A stretch of 64,000 bases of DNA from Undaria pinnatifida (GCA_012845835.1 JABAKD010000010.1:8128597-8192596); one strand, 5' to 3'; shown: positions 45,841 to 59,000, counted from the stretch's first letter. Notes: generated by a model from the sequence alone, not told the origin. Program-made: numbers and translations.

Positions 45841-46690
45841 CTTCGCCCGCTTCCATGGCGGGACAGCAGTCCGGAAGGATGAGGGGTCCGCCATACGGGA
45901 ACTGGCCTGTGCCTCCGGGCGGCGCCGCAACAGATCCTTTTTTGTGGATAATGTTGGCGTCGATGGTTTTCTTGATGGTTCGCACGTGGGCTCGCATTGC
46001 ACTCGACAATTTGCGGTCACCACTCGTAATACCGTTGGTCCGGAAACCGCGTCTGCTGACCCCGGCATCAGAGGTTCCTGCTGCTCCCCCGCTTCCTCCT
46101 CTTGCCCCCCGTCTGTTTCCTGATTCACCGGGTCCTCCTGTTCCCCCTCCCATTGCAGGTGCTACCCCTCTCTCTCCTGCTCCCCCTCCACTTCTTCCTC
46201 CTCCTGCCCCTCCTCCACTTGCTGGTGCTACCCCTTGGTGGTTCGAGCTTACAAAGCGGGCTATAGCCATAGAGCTACTCGCCGGTGATGCTGCTCCTGC
46301 TGCTCCTGCTCGTGCTCCCGCTCCTGCTGCTGCTCCGCCTGCTGTTGCTCTTGTTGTTGCTGCTGCTGCTGCTGCTGCCGCTGCTGCCGCTGCTGCTGCT
46401 ACTGCTGATGCCGCTGCTGCTGCTGGTGTTCCTGGTGGTGGTGGTGGCGATGGTGGTGTTCCTGCCGCTGCTGCTGCTGCCGCTGCTGCTGGTTCGCGCA
46501 GATTCGAATTCGCACCGCCCCAACCTTGGGTGAGTCGTGGACGCTTGAACCCCGACGTGCCCACGAGGGCGCCGGTCTGCCGGAGATCATTTTGCTCCTT
46601 TCTTTTATTTCCAGCAGCTGACTTTGAACCAGGTTTAGGTCCTGGTTTAGCTGACCCGGGCTTGGGCTTCGATCCTTTGAGGCGGCCCAT
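45841..46690 (-). CDS. First exon of a DUF6729-like gene, probably belonging to unit 3
   Basis: Minus-strand frame with an ATG at the complement of 46,690 opening MGRLKGSKPKPGSAKPG, a Lys/Pro/Gly-rich start, then KRPRLTQGWGG, a poly-Ala/Gly tract and the conserved end MRAHVRTIKKTIDANI...FPYGGPLIL. It ends at the same donor (GTGCG, 45,840) as exon 1 of units 1 and 2. It is the only copy with a convincing N-terminus; a further in-frame ATG at 46,783 is possible. It is oriented toward unit 3, which lacks an adjacent exon 1, so I infer that one intron of about 7.9 kb filled with repeats separates them. Alternatively it is an isolated fourth copy. Confidence 0.6.
46285..46495 (-). repeat. (GCT)n poly-alanine tract in exon 1
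   Basis: GCT/GTT/GCC triplets with few interruptions. Confidence 0.9.
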
Positions 46691-47050
46691 ACCTATGTGC
46701 ACACGCAGGAACCTCACACCGCTGTACGTCCGCCGCGGGATAGATACCTTCCATGAACCCAATTCAAAGCGGAAAAACAGCAAAACAGCCCTACTTCATA
46801 AAGCCTTTCATGCCTATATAAAACCTTCGGGAAAGTGGCGGTGAGACCGAGAGCCTCGTGCTGCTGGCTGTACGTGTCGTGTACCCGCCGAGTTCAGTGC
46901 CTTCAGCGCACTATAGATCCAAGCCGCATCACCATCAGGTGCGAAAGCGATTGAGGAGAGCCCCACTACTCACGCTAGTCGTTTACGCTTTTTTTCGGAA
47001 CGTGAGCCCCAATTTACTTTTGGGTTGTGTGTTGGGTTTTCACAGCGCGG

Positions 47051-47355
47051 TATAATGACCGGTCGCCCTGGTGGCGTATCAGGTTATCCTCGAGCCTGGT
47101 ATAGGTCAGTTTCGTGAGTTTGAGCCCCGGCGAGTGCATACTCGTATGAATTCGTTGGGACTTTCTGTTGTGCGCACAAATTGACTTGCGGAAAGCGCGA
47201 CAGCGTGAGTTAGCAACACTCGATGAAAAATCGACGAGCAGTGGGATTGCTGAACCCTATGCGCGATAAAAATCGAAGGCAACAACCGGGGTAGAGAAGG
47301 GACGACTCCTGTGACCGGCTTGTCCAGAAGCTGGAAAGTACAAGTGTGAGAAAAA
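47051..47355 (+). mobile_element. tRNA-derived SINE, copy 1
   Basis: Head GGTCGCCCTGGTGGCGTATC (A-box-like) with GTGAGTTTGAGCCCC (B-box-like) about 50 bases later, then a body shared with 48,757-49,052 (reversed) and, more diverged, 63,598-63,858 (reversed). Body landmarks: GACTTGCGGAAAGCGCGA, TCGATGAAAAATCGACGAGC, GCGCGATAAAAATCGAAGGC. Confidence 0.75.
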
Positions 47356-47359
47356 GACG

Positions 47360-48119
47360 AATGGTCACACAACACAAGTCCACCCCCCACACGTTAGCAA
47401 AGCATTCACGCGTGTTGCCAAAGCTGTGCAATAGTTCCTCACCTTGCATGTACCCATCTAAGTCGCCGACTGCAGCAATACTCGCGCCTTGTTCGCCAGA
47501 TCGATGGTCACAGCGGTGGCAGTACTCGTGCGCCTGGTAAAACATACCAGGTATGTTCGAGTTTCACGAACAGCAGTGGCACGTATCATATTTCATACGT
47601 CACCGCAGCGGTCCATTTGTTTTAGAAGTATCATAATTAATGTAAACAAAATAGTACTCCGATAATATCCTGTCGTCTGGCCTCATGCCGTCGTCTGAAA
47701 GCTGCAGCTCACAGCAGCAAGGCGTTCATATGTACGACATGGGTTACGACCCATTTACGACTGACGGCCGGTATTACAGCAGCACATGGCTTTCAATATC
47801 ACCATAAATAACACTACGCGAATATCAGACTCGTTTTTTAATCGCACTGGAACATCACGGGGTGGCTTTAGCGACCTCGCCAATAGCTGCAGTGATCAAA
47901 GTGCCGTATAATGCATTGCGCGTCGTACGCAGTCACTTTATCAATAGTTTTGTCTTTGCTTCTGCGCAATTTTGCGAGAAGGGGAAGTGGCGACCTCGCC
48001 CCATATAGACAGGCCGCACGCAGCCCAACGTTGGGTATATACTTTGGCCCGGATTGTGGGTCTTTGATTGAACCATTTAGGAGAAATTCATTCAAATTTG
48101 CAAGGTTATGATATGTTCT
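47360..48119. other. Spacer, nothing recognised
   Basis: No coding support. Contains CAGCAGTGGC-type short motifs. Confidence 0.5.
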
Positions 48120-48560
48120 GTAGGGTTTGTGGATTCCGGGTAAGGGTATAGGAGTCTTACAGAACTTCCAGAAGTTTCAGTCACGGGTATGGAAGTGTTA
48201 CAGAACCCACAGAAGTTCCGGGTATTGTGGCACGGGAGTACAGAACTCACAGAAGTTCAGGGCGTGTACAAAATATGCTGTACCCGCACCCCGGGTATTG
48301 TGGGGCGGGTCGTACAGAACTCTCAGAAATTACGGGTACGGGCATGAAAGTCTTACGGAACTTCCAGAAGTTCCCGGTATCGTGGCACGGGCGTACATAA
48401 CTTACAGAAGTTCCGGGCAGGCATGAAAATGCTGTACCCGTACCCCGGGTATTTGTGGCACTGGCGTACAGAACTTACAGAAGTTCCGGGTACGGGTATG
48501 AATGTTATACAGAACTTACAAAAGTTCCGGGTACGGGTAAAAACCCAGGTAAATACACGA
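48120..48560 (+). repeat. Hairpin-unit minisatellite (GAACTTCCAGAAGTTC), array 1
   Basis: About eight units spaced roughly 45-60 bases. Each has an imperfect inverted repeat of type CAGAACTTMCAGAAGTTCCGG, separated by GGTATTGTGGCACGGGCGTA or GGTACGGGTATGAAAGTCTTA. A second array is at 50,880-51,240. Confidence 0.9.
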
Positions 48561-48597
48561 CCTCCGGGGAGGAGTTCGATTTGAAGTGGAGGATTCC

Positions 48598-48718
48598 ATC
48601 GAGCTTACATGCGGGGAGTGATAATCTCGCAGACATAGGCGGAATCTAAACCTCGCCCCCGGGGACATATAAGAACCATCCCCGGTTTTCCACCGTCATA
48701 TTACGGTTCGCAGTGTGC
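48598..48718. repeat. Inverted repeat arm P1
   Basis: Reverse complement of 49,930-50,029 (GGGGAGTGATAATCTCGCAG, GGCGGAATCTAAACCTCGCC, TATAAGAACCATCCCCGG). Confidence 0.9.
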
Positions 48719-48756
48719 GAATTCGCGGGCATCAACGAGGGTGCTGGCACCGCCCC

Positions 48757-49052
48757 TTTTCGCAAACTTCTACTTTCCAGCTTCTGGACAAGCCGTGGTC
48801 ACAGGTGTCGTCCCTTCTCCCCCCCGGTTCTTGCCTTCAATTTTTATCGCGCATAGGGTTCAGCAATCCCACTGCTCGTCGATTTTTCATCGAGTGTTGC
48901 TAACTCACGCTCTCGCGCTTTCCGCAAGTCAATTTGTGCACAAGAAAAAGTCCCAACAAATTTATACGAGTATGCACTCGGCGGGGCTCGAACTCACGAA
49001 ACTGATCTATACCAGGCTCGAGGATAACCTGATACGCCACCGGGGCGACCGG
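48757..49052 (-). mobile_element. tRNA-derived SINE, copy 2
   Basis: Reversed copy of 47,051-47,355 with a good B box (GAGTTCGAGCCCC on the minus strand). The two copies form a 300-bp inverted repeat with a spacer of about 1.4 kb. Confidence 0.75.
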
Positions 49053-49319
49053 CTAGCTACAGCACCATGGCCACCGAGATAGGCAGCAATATGACACCTG
49101 GACACCCCTGTACACTCAAGGCTCGACTTTCAGCCCCTGAAAGCTAGAAATTGGCGAAACCGATGACGATTTGCAGGTGCTGTTTAGGCCGCCACAGCAG
49201 CAGTACGTAGTGCAGCCCCACACACGTAGGTGCTGGCGTTGCTCCTACAGCCCCACGACCACCACTACATGCAGCAATATCACACCTAGACTACATACCC
49301 CACACACTGAAGGCCGGAC

Positions 49320-49605
49320 TTCAGCCCCTACGAGTGAGAAATCGTCGAAATCGAGGACGATTTGCACGTGCTGTGGACACCGCGACCGCTGCATGCATGC
49401 AGCAGGCAGTACATATGCATACATACATGTGTACATGTACAGTACACAGCAGTAGTGCAGCCTACACACATCACACACCCGCAGAGGGAAGAATATCCCA
49501 CGCTTGCTCTCCGTAGGTGCCCAAGAATAGTGTCAGTCTGACGTGCCTGTTGTATCCAGGAACTATAACAGGACAATGTGCAAGCGCACCCACAGCAGTG
49601 TAGTC
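49320..49605. repeat. Inverted repeat arm Q1, about 285 bp
   Basis: Almost perfect reverse complement of 50,031-50,322. Includes CTGCATGCATGCAGCAGGCA and CATACATACATGTGTACATG self-complementary stretches. Confidence 0.93.
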
Positions 49606-49929
49606 TATAACTTGAATATTACACAACCCACCCACAACAGCAGCAGTAGACAACAGCAGTGCATAATGGACGTGTGGAGGAAAAGAGGAACACGTGCCAA
49701 ATAGCCGCCTTACAGCTAGCTTTCGGCACCCATTTACAGTACAACTTCAGCCCACAACTTTCGTCATTGAGGGAACCACGGCTGGCTGTCAATCAACCGT
49801 GAGATCTGGAAACTTTAGATGAGCAAGCATATGATATAAACTAAACGGTAGTTTGGTGCTAGTTTTAAGCTACCGGCACAGCAGTAGCCAGCAGCAGCAG
49901 CCAGCAGCCAGCACCAAGTTTTCAAACAC

Positions 49930-50322
49930 AGCGAACCGTGATACGACGGTGGAAACCCGGGGATGGTTCTTATATGTCCCCGTGGGCGAGGTTTAGATTC
50001 CGCCTATGTCTGCGAGATTATCACTCCCCGACTACACTGCTGTGGGTGCGCTTGCACATTGTCCTGTTATAGTTCCTGGATACAACAGGCACGTCAGACT
50101 GACACTATTCTTGGGCACCTACGGAGAGCAAGCGTGGGATATTCTTCCCTCTGCGGGTGTGTGATGTGTATAAGCTGCACTACTGCTGTGTACTGTACAT
50201 GTACACATGTATGTATGCATATGTACTGCCTGCTGCATGCATGCAGCGGTCGCGGTGTCCACAGCACGTGCAAATCGTCCTCGATTTCGACGATTTCTCA
50301 CTCGTAGGGGCTGAAGTCCGTC
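49930..50322. repeat. Joined inverted arms P2 (49,930-50,029) and Q2 (50,031-50,322)
   Basis: The reverse complements of P1 and Q1 are fused here at ...CACTCCCCG|ACTACACTG, whereas P1 and Q1 lie about 600 bases apart. This implies deletion or template switching rather than simple inversion. Confidence 0.9.
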
Positions 50323-50879
50323 GTAGCTTTGAGAGCTATCGACAACCACCACCGAGGCGATAAATTGTGAACCTCAACAAGTGCCGACTGGGGCAATAGC
50401 CGCGCGCGTCTACTACCCTACTGTGTTCTGTAACACAGATAATACCATAGCGTACCCCAGCTGTGGCACCCCCGCCAAAAAATGGCGGTCGATAGCCCAA
50501 ATGTCCGCGAGCTTGATAAGTCAAGTACCGCGACATAGCCACCGAAAACACCGAGAGAACCATAGTTGGGACAGCAGTTCAAGACTTCAATTATAAACGT
50601 TGACAATACGCAATACGTGGTTTCCCAATAGGAGGAAAAAAATCGTATGTTTCCACCCAATCGAATCGATTTCAATTCGATTCATTAAAAAAGAATATTT
50701 TTGATTCAAAATTGTCCTTCGTTTGTATTATACGTGCCCTTAGCAACGAACGAAACATCAACAGGTGCTATTATTGTATGATACGTACTGCTGTTCGGTA
50801 TTCGGTTTGTGTGACTTACAAAACATGACATCCTAATGCATATTACACTCTTCGGATTAAACCTGAATTGATACAGAGC
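50323..50879. other. Spacer, nothing recognised
   Basis: AT-rich; no coding support. Confidence 0.5.
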
Positions 50880-51240
50880 TCCCCGGGTATTATAACAAAG
50901 GTATACCCGTACCCCGGGTATTGTGTCACAGTCTTACAGAAGCCACAGAAGTTCCGGTTTAGGGTATGGGGATCTTACAAAACTTCCAAAAGTTCCGGGT
51001 ATTGTGGCACAGGCGTACGTAACTCACAAGAGTTCCGATCGGGTACAAAACATGCTGTACCCGTACCCCGGGTATTGTGCCCACGGGCGTACAGAACTTC
51101 CAGAAGTTCCGGGTACGGATATGAATGTCGTACAGAACTTACAGGATTTCCGAGTACGGGTATGAATGCCCTATAACTTACAGAAGTTATTTGTAGGGTA
51201 GTACCCGGGGTAAATACCTCGGGTATAGTTTGCACGTACC
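50880..51240 (+). repeat. Hairpin-unit minisatellite, array 2
   Basis: About six units of the same type as 48,120-48,560, including the spacer CCCGTACCCCGGGTATTGTG. Confidence 0.9.
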
Positions 51241-51622
51241 CTACTGAACACAACCTCGCGAAATTGTGATTGGTGCCTGCCTCCTGCGTTGATCTATTTA
51301 TTGTAGACGTTGAAAGTCGACTGCTCCCGCCGCCTTGGCATCAATCGAGTTGGCGGACCGCAGCATGATCATACTGGTTTTTGTCCGAGCGGGCGTGCGA
51401 TTCTGCACAGGCATAGATTCTGTCGAGACCGCTATACACGTGCATGTCGAACGTTGCCGTCTGACACACGCCCACGAACGCACCGTATTTCTTGTCGTAT
51501 TTTACGTACCTACATACTCGTTTGTGTGAGTTGTCTGCCCGAAAAAACGGCATAAAATGTGGTCGTTTAAGACGAACAACCCATGCCACCGGTCCGTGAA
51601 CAGCAGCTATTATTGTCATTAA

Positions 51623-52003
<381 letters not shown>

Positions 52004-52009
52004 CACATA

Positions 52010-53080
52010 AGCTAGTCTTCCTAACTTACAAAGTAGTAATCCGTAGGCTTCAATGGTTTTGTGTTGGAGGAACAAGACAAACCAGGAAACACTAAGAATA
52101 TCTTCAACTAAATGGAACGCGGCAAACCCAAAAAAAGCAAAAAAAAACGTCGTGCGCACGCGTAGTACGTATCCAGACCATACGCACGCGTAAGGAAATC
52201 GGAACAACAACGAAAACCAAAAAAAAAAAAATCACTGACGGCCGGCGTAAGCGTAGCACAGAATCAGTGAGGACGAAGACAAGCGAGTAAATCGGAGCAA
52301 CCCTGCGCTAGCTACTGATCACTGCGACGCGAGGCACGCTTCACGACAATGATGGCCAAAGCCAGGTCCCGGTCGCTTTGTTGGCAGGAACCCCCCCCCC
52401 CGCGCGCGCGCATTGGCATCGATGGCCTGTGTCGCGATTGCAACCTTCGCATGTCGCACTGACGCTCTACTCCTCTCGCCGTCATCCCCCCTCCGCATGA
52501 AGCCCCCCCCTCCGTCCTCGCCCCGTCTGCATAATCTGCTAACCTTAGGTGCTGCTTCGCGCCACCCTTCAACTTGGTGCCGATTTCCTGCTGATAAAAG
52601 TGACACTAATGCAATATTGCTCCTGACAAAGAAAAACCTCCAGCATAACCCTCCCTGCCCTCTTTCTGTTCCACGGCCGCTGACCCCTAAATATCGCAAG
52701 CAGGAGGGGTTTCGCTTTGGAAAAGTCCAGTGTATTCGGAGACTCGCGCGTAAAGCCAACCCGGAAGTGACAAAAGAAGGGATAGGAAGGCACAGCTTGA
52801 ACTGGGAGAGGGGGGAAGGGGGGGGGGGCGCAGAGGCTGCAGCTACGCAGGAAACAGAACCCCATCCCTACAGCAGACGAATCGACGAAGATAAAGGAGG
52901 CCGAGGACGCAACTAGATCAGAGGAATCGGCAAAGACAAAGGGGCGAGAGTTCGGCTTGAAACAGAGGGCGGGAGGGGGGGAAGTCGAGACGCACGAGGG
53001 GGTGCGACGGTGCCAGAAAAGAAAGCCACGCGCAAGTATTGTGCGCACGAGGGCGCCGTCGCTTGACTCGTTCGTTGACC
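52010..53080. other. Upstream region of the PRELI-like gene
   Basis: Long overlapping frames on both strands (167 codons plus; 146 and 159 codons minus) conflict and lack motifs. C-run and CG-repeat at 52,390-52,411; G-run near 52,818. It may contain the promoter and 5' UTR of the downstream gene. Confidence 0.4.
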
Positions 53081-56000
53081 ATGAGCGTATCGCCGAAGCT
53101 GTTGGCTCTCATGTCGATAAACCCGACTCGGAGCGGTGGGGTGACCTCCTGGTCCATCTCTATGGACTTTAAGTGAGTAGCTGAGCACAGTTGTATCGGA
53201 CGGAGTCGGCGAGGAGGCTGGGTGCCTCTTGTATAAAGATATATACGTACGTAATTGTGTGCCTGGTAAACAATTAGTATATCAGTATGCGATGATACTT
53301 TTTTATTATTAGCTGTTTTTCTCGTACTTTGATTTTGCAAATATGGTACCCAACTCTAATTTCGAGTTGTTTGTTGCCAGAAAACCGTGAGCGCGGTGCC
53401 CAAGTTTTTTTTGCGGAATACGAATCGAACGCGCAGGGAGTCCAATCGCCTGTCCGTGGAGAGGAGTCGTTGTTGTGCGTGGACAACGAAATCGAGCACT
53501 TCTACTGAGTGTTAGGGGGGCTATTTAGAGAGGAATGCGCCTCCCAACAAGTCGGCTCGGAAAATTATCCGACGACAACCTCCTATATCCGACGATACCC
53601 CTATTTAACCGACGACAACGTCTTCTTTCATACGACTCCTTCTTGATACTGACCGCAGCTCACAGTCTCTGTAACCGACGGCAACCTCGTGTGACCGACA
53701 ACCTCGTGTAACCGACGACCACCTCTTGTAACCGGTGACATCCCTCTGTACCCGACGACGGCCTCTTGTAACCGGCGACAACCGCTGTCAACCGACGGCA
53801 ACCACTTGTAGCCGAAGACAACGCCTTGTATCCGACGACAGCCAATATTAACCGGCGACACACCCTTTTAACGGATGGCAACCTCTTGTAACTCGCAGCA
53901 CCCTTTTGAAACCGACGACAGCCTCTTGTAACCGACGCCCTCCCCCTGTAACCGACAACCTCTTGTAACCGACAGCCGACAGGACCCTTTTGTAACCGAC
54001 GACTCTTGTAACCGACGTCACGCTCGTATGACAGACCACAACTCACAGCCTCTGGTAACGGACCACAGCTCACAGCCTCTGCAATTGACGGCAATCCCTT
54101 GTAACCGAACAAAATGTGTAACCGACGCCAACCTATTGAATCCGTCGACACCCCCTTATACTTGTTTCGCATGAGTGGCGTGATGAGATAAATTGATGAT
54201 TCGCAACCTTTTGTTTCCTTCTTTAACCAGATATCCTTTCCCGTGGGAGACGACGGCGGCTTTCGTTTTGAGGATGAAGGCAAGAGGCCCCCCAGACAGC
54301 ATGGTGGCCGTCGAGATAGATCGCAACATGTGAGCAAGAGTTACCGTATTAGCGCACGCGAAGTTTTCGACTTTGCGGAGGCGGTGATGATGATACGATG
54401 CTGATGATGCCATTGATTATGATTTTGGAAATTATCGGGTGATGACGATGATATGTTATTCGTGATGCTGACGCTGATAATGATGATGATGATGATGATG
54501 ATGACGTGATGGTGATGATGGTGATGATGGTGATGACGGGCAGGTCGCGATAGTGAGTGCTACTACCACCCTGCTTGGGAACCTTGTTGCATATACGAAG
54601 TATACCGGATTTTGTGGGGGATCAGCTCATTTGCCAAATAGACAAAGATAGCCTTTGTTACGGTGGTGGCGGCGGCGGTGGCGGTGGCAGTGATGGTGGT
54701 GGTGGTGGTGGTGGTGGTGGTGGTGATGTTGATGGTGATTGTGGCTGTTGGCCCTGGCGGTTGGCTCTTGGCTTGTCCCAGAGGGTTCCTCTTTCATGGC
54801 TCGGCTGGGTTCGACTGCTGTATCTCGCCGCTACTCCCTGTATCTTTTGAGTTGAATGCACTCTCTTTCTCGCCCTCTCTTCTCTCCAACCAGTACCTAC
54901 TTTTGTATATTGTCTCATGTCGTCGTTCCTCTGGGTATGTCTTTATATGTTTCTCTGTCTCGCTCTGTATGTATGTCTCTCCCTATCGCTCTCTGTTTAT
55001 ATCTAAACATTTATGCATCTCCCCATCTCTTCATTCATGCTTTCTCTATCGCTGTCCTTGTCGCCTTGTGCCCCCCCCCCTTCCCCTCCCGCCCTCCTCG
55101 CTGCCGCCTTTTATTCCGTTATCGCGACGCGAACGTGCATGTGTTCACGCGTGATCCCTGGCGCCTCAGCTTCAAGTACAACGTGCGAATGCCTTGGTAC
55201 GCTCGCCTAGTCCTGGCGAAGAACGTCATCTGGCACGACGTGCTGGAAGCCGACCAGACCTCTAAGGTATTGATTGCCGTCGGTGAAAAAAACAAGTGCG
55301 TCACTGCATGCTTCGTTCAGCACGTGCGGTGCGCATAACACCACCAACGCCAACGCCAACACCAACACCAACACTACTATAACCTAAACCAACAGTTAGG
55401 CCTGGGACTGGCAAAATTTTAGACGTAGAATTTGGAAAAAAAATGTCCCATGGTCGTTCTCTGGGAAAAAAACTCTTCAGGAAATCAACCAATCAGCGAT
55501 GGGGGGAAAGGCCCCACATCACCTACAAAAAATTATTCGTGAAAACGAAGCCTGTGCCGCTTGCTGCTGTTCTGCGGCAAAAAAAGTTGGAGCGTGTGTA
55601 GAAAAAAAATAGCTGCTGCTTCTGCTGCTGCTGCTGCTGCTGCTTGCTGCTGCTGCTGCTGCTGCTTGCTGCTGCTGCTGCCCGAGGTGCTGCTCTACCC
55701 CCCGCGTGTAGCAGCGTACTCAAGGGACAGCTAGCGTAGGCGGAACACATCTTCTGGGGGACCCTCCGGCAAGATGGCCGACAGCAGACCTATGCATCTG
55801 AATTCCTCCAAGATGGTGATATTATGCAGCAGCAGTGCCGCAGTTTTTCCTTTTTTGCGAACCTCCAGCGTCTTTCCCAACTCTTATCTAGCGCGCCTCC
55901 GATGCAGCACGCTTCACCTCTAGCTCGCGGGAAAGTTGCTGATGTGCGTGTAGCTCGACTCGGGTTTGGGCCAAGGCTGCATCTGACTCGTGTCGGAGGT

Positions 56001-59000
56001 CCTGCTCCAGATTGAGTTTGCCTTTCTCCTCGGACAACTGTTGAGAGACATCTTGCAGCAAAGACTTTGCCTCAGCGGCCTCGACCCGGCTCTCGTCGCG
56101 CTGCTTCACGATCCGGTCACGGATGCCCTCGGCATCCTCGACACCGCCGCGCTGGATGGCAAGCGCCCGGCGTGCAGCCATGCCCGCGTCTGCCGTCGTG
56201 GTCCCGGTACGCGCCCGATAAGCCTCCTTGACCTTTGCAATTTTTTTTTTTCCTTTCGGTCCGGTGCCTTCAGGTTTTTTCGAGTTGCCCATGGCTAATT
56301 TTGCACGATCACTCTGCCAGAATGACCCAATAGGGCCAACTTTGTTTGCGAATTTCTCGCCGGCTATTTACTCGATTTAAGAGCGGATTGCTTTGCTGTC
56401 TCCTCCAAGTCCCGGCGGAGGGAAATACGGGTATTTTACCAATACCCAGTTGCATTAGTTCGACCCCATTGAGCAAGAGACGAATATAAGCAGAAAACAC
56501 GAGTTTTCCCGCACATTTCCGTCCGATTAGACTTCAAAATACGACGGAAAATTCAGAATAATCCGTACTTCCCTCCGTTTACACTGATTACACGTGTCTG
56601 TTGAATTTCAGGATCCAACTCGCCTCCTGTGTTGCGTATTTTGTTATACACTGTCAAGCATTATTTCAGTCTAAAACCAAGTAAAAACAGTGTTGGCAAA
56701 TTTTTTCTCCGAGACATTTTTTGGTGGTTTTCGCCGAATAGATCTGCCATTTTTTGGGGTCAAATCGACTTCCAGTCCCAGACCTAACAGTACCAGCACC
56801 AAAACTACCACGACCAACCCCAACCCCAAATTTAAAGCCGGCACCAGCCAAAACAACACCACCACCACGCAACACAACACAACCACCTCCACCACTGCCA
56901 CCAACACCACCATCCAACACAACCACCAACAACGTCACCACCACCACCTACCAACACCACCATCACCACCTTTGCTTCAGTACTGCCGCCCCCCGTGTTC
57001 CGTCGGTGCTTCCGGCCTTCTGTATTCCGTCGGTACTTGCGGCCACCAGGTCCTGACGGAGGACGGGATCAACATCAACCTCCAGCGACTGGGCACCGTT
57101 CGGGACCTGTCTTCGTGGCGAGCCTGCCAGGACGACCCCAATGTGACGCTGTACTCAAAGCGCCTCGACTTCAACATCCGGATGCCGCTAGGGCCGACGA
57201 TCATGATGCAGGTGATAGACTAGACTATGCAGCTACTAACTGTGACCATTGTGATGCTTCAGAGAGGGAAAGAACGACCTTGGAGTACGAGTGGTCGCTA
57301 TTTTGGTGCGTTAGAAGGCCAAAAAAGACGATATCTTACGCATAAAAATAGTATTACGCTTTTAACACTGCAAAGGAAAAGAACAACGGTAGATTTGTGA
57401 TCGCTGGCGGAATTAGTTACGGGAATACATTAGACATTCTACGTAAAAGCATTCGTTTACTTAATTCAAAATATTGGAAGTGTCTTTTTGTTTATTTTTG
57501 CCGGAAAAAAAAATAATCAGCTTGCCTTTGAGACAAAAGGAACTTTTTGGCCACGGAAATACGCATAATCGACACCATCCTTACAGCGATCCGATTCGAG
57601 GGACAACCAAATCTCTGCGCCACCGCACCATCGCAAAGGATCTACACGACCGCATGACTCGAGACGTTCGGGGCTTGTTATTAGTCTGTGGATCGAGAAA
57701 TATTGCCTCGTGGTGCTTTTGTGCGATTGTAGGCTCCCTGGCCCGACTTCGGCCAGGTAGCCTGCTGGGAGCCGAGGGGATGTTCCTCGTTTGTCCGCTG
57801 GTCGCCCTGTGAGCGGGAGTTGGATACATTTTCCTGTAACTGATGAGCCACAGCGAAACTTCTACTGGCAGGACTCGCGAGAAACGCGTTGTGGGTGAAA
57901 AATTTGATGCTCGCCATGTGGGAACCTTTTTCCTTATTGCAAGGACCGTCGCATGAGCACAGGGGACGGGTTGGACAGCGGTGCGAGTATTCTTCCGGCC
58001 GAACGACGTGGCCGCCGTTGCTGACGTTGGGGGCGTGTCTCGATATACCAATTTCAAACAATCTAGACGGAGTACAGCACTCATCATACAGATCTGCGTG
58101 AATGCGAGGTGCTGCCCTACTAGGACCCAAAATTGACTCATCAAAGAGTAATTATCGGCCTGAAATGTCTCTCTTTCGACGCGCAATAACTCCGTACATA
58201 TATCATGAACACGAATGTCACCCGAGAGATAAAGATGCCTAACGTGCTTGCCTTTAAGAAGATGCAACCAACGCCGGTTAAGTCTAAAGTCTCGGTGCTA
58301 AAGTTCTTGATACCGCGTACGTGGTGTTTATCATCTTGGCGTTTTTTCGCTGGTAGTGCTGCTATGAGCCCGCGGATATGTTACGTCCAGCAAATTTCAT
58401 CGATTTTAGGTTCCGTTTTTTTTTTCAATGCGATTTTCGCGAATCGTAATGCCCAAAGAGAGTAACGTAAATAAATTATTCATGAAAGATCTAAATTCTT
58501 CCTTAGTTGGTGACTGACGGTGATCTCTCGTGCGCAACCCAGCCGGGCGCGAGTCAACCGACTGGCGGACGCAAGTAGTTGGTGAAGGCGAGCGCGTATA
58601 GCATCTACCTACCGACGGAAACTAAAAACACGCGCATATTGCACACGTGCGCGCGCGTATAAAAAAGAGTTTACCGATCGGCCGAAGTAATTGGTTGGCG
58701 ACGGTGATCTCGCGCAACGCAACCCGGCACAATCCTGTACCGATCTGGGGAATAATTTGGTGACGGTGATATCTCGTGCAACGCGTCTACCGACCGGCAG
58801 GCGTGTTGATTGGCAACAGTGGTATTTCGCAACACGTCTACCGACCGGCGGGCGCAATGTTATTGGATACGGTGATCTCTCGCACCGCGTCTACCGACCG
58901 GCGGACGCAACTGATTGGCGACTGTGATTTTCCGCAACGGTCTACCGAACGTCCGGGTCTATTTACTAGTGGCGGTAACCTCGCGTGCGTAAATGAAACC

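Noticed and set aside
52413-52916. 167-codon plus-strand frame upstream of the PRELI-like gene
   Set aside because: Overlaps long minus frames, is low in complexity at its end, and has no motif or splice link to the 53,081 exon.
53395-53480. Possible reversed tRNA (TTCGATTC motif)
   Set aside because: No paired acceptor stem and no convincing A box at the right distance.
53660-54337. 225-codon minus-strand frame with VGYKRLPSV repeats
   Set aside because: Produced by the 20-30 base minisatellite in intron 1.
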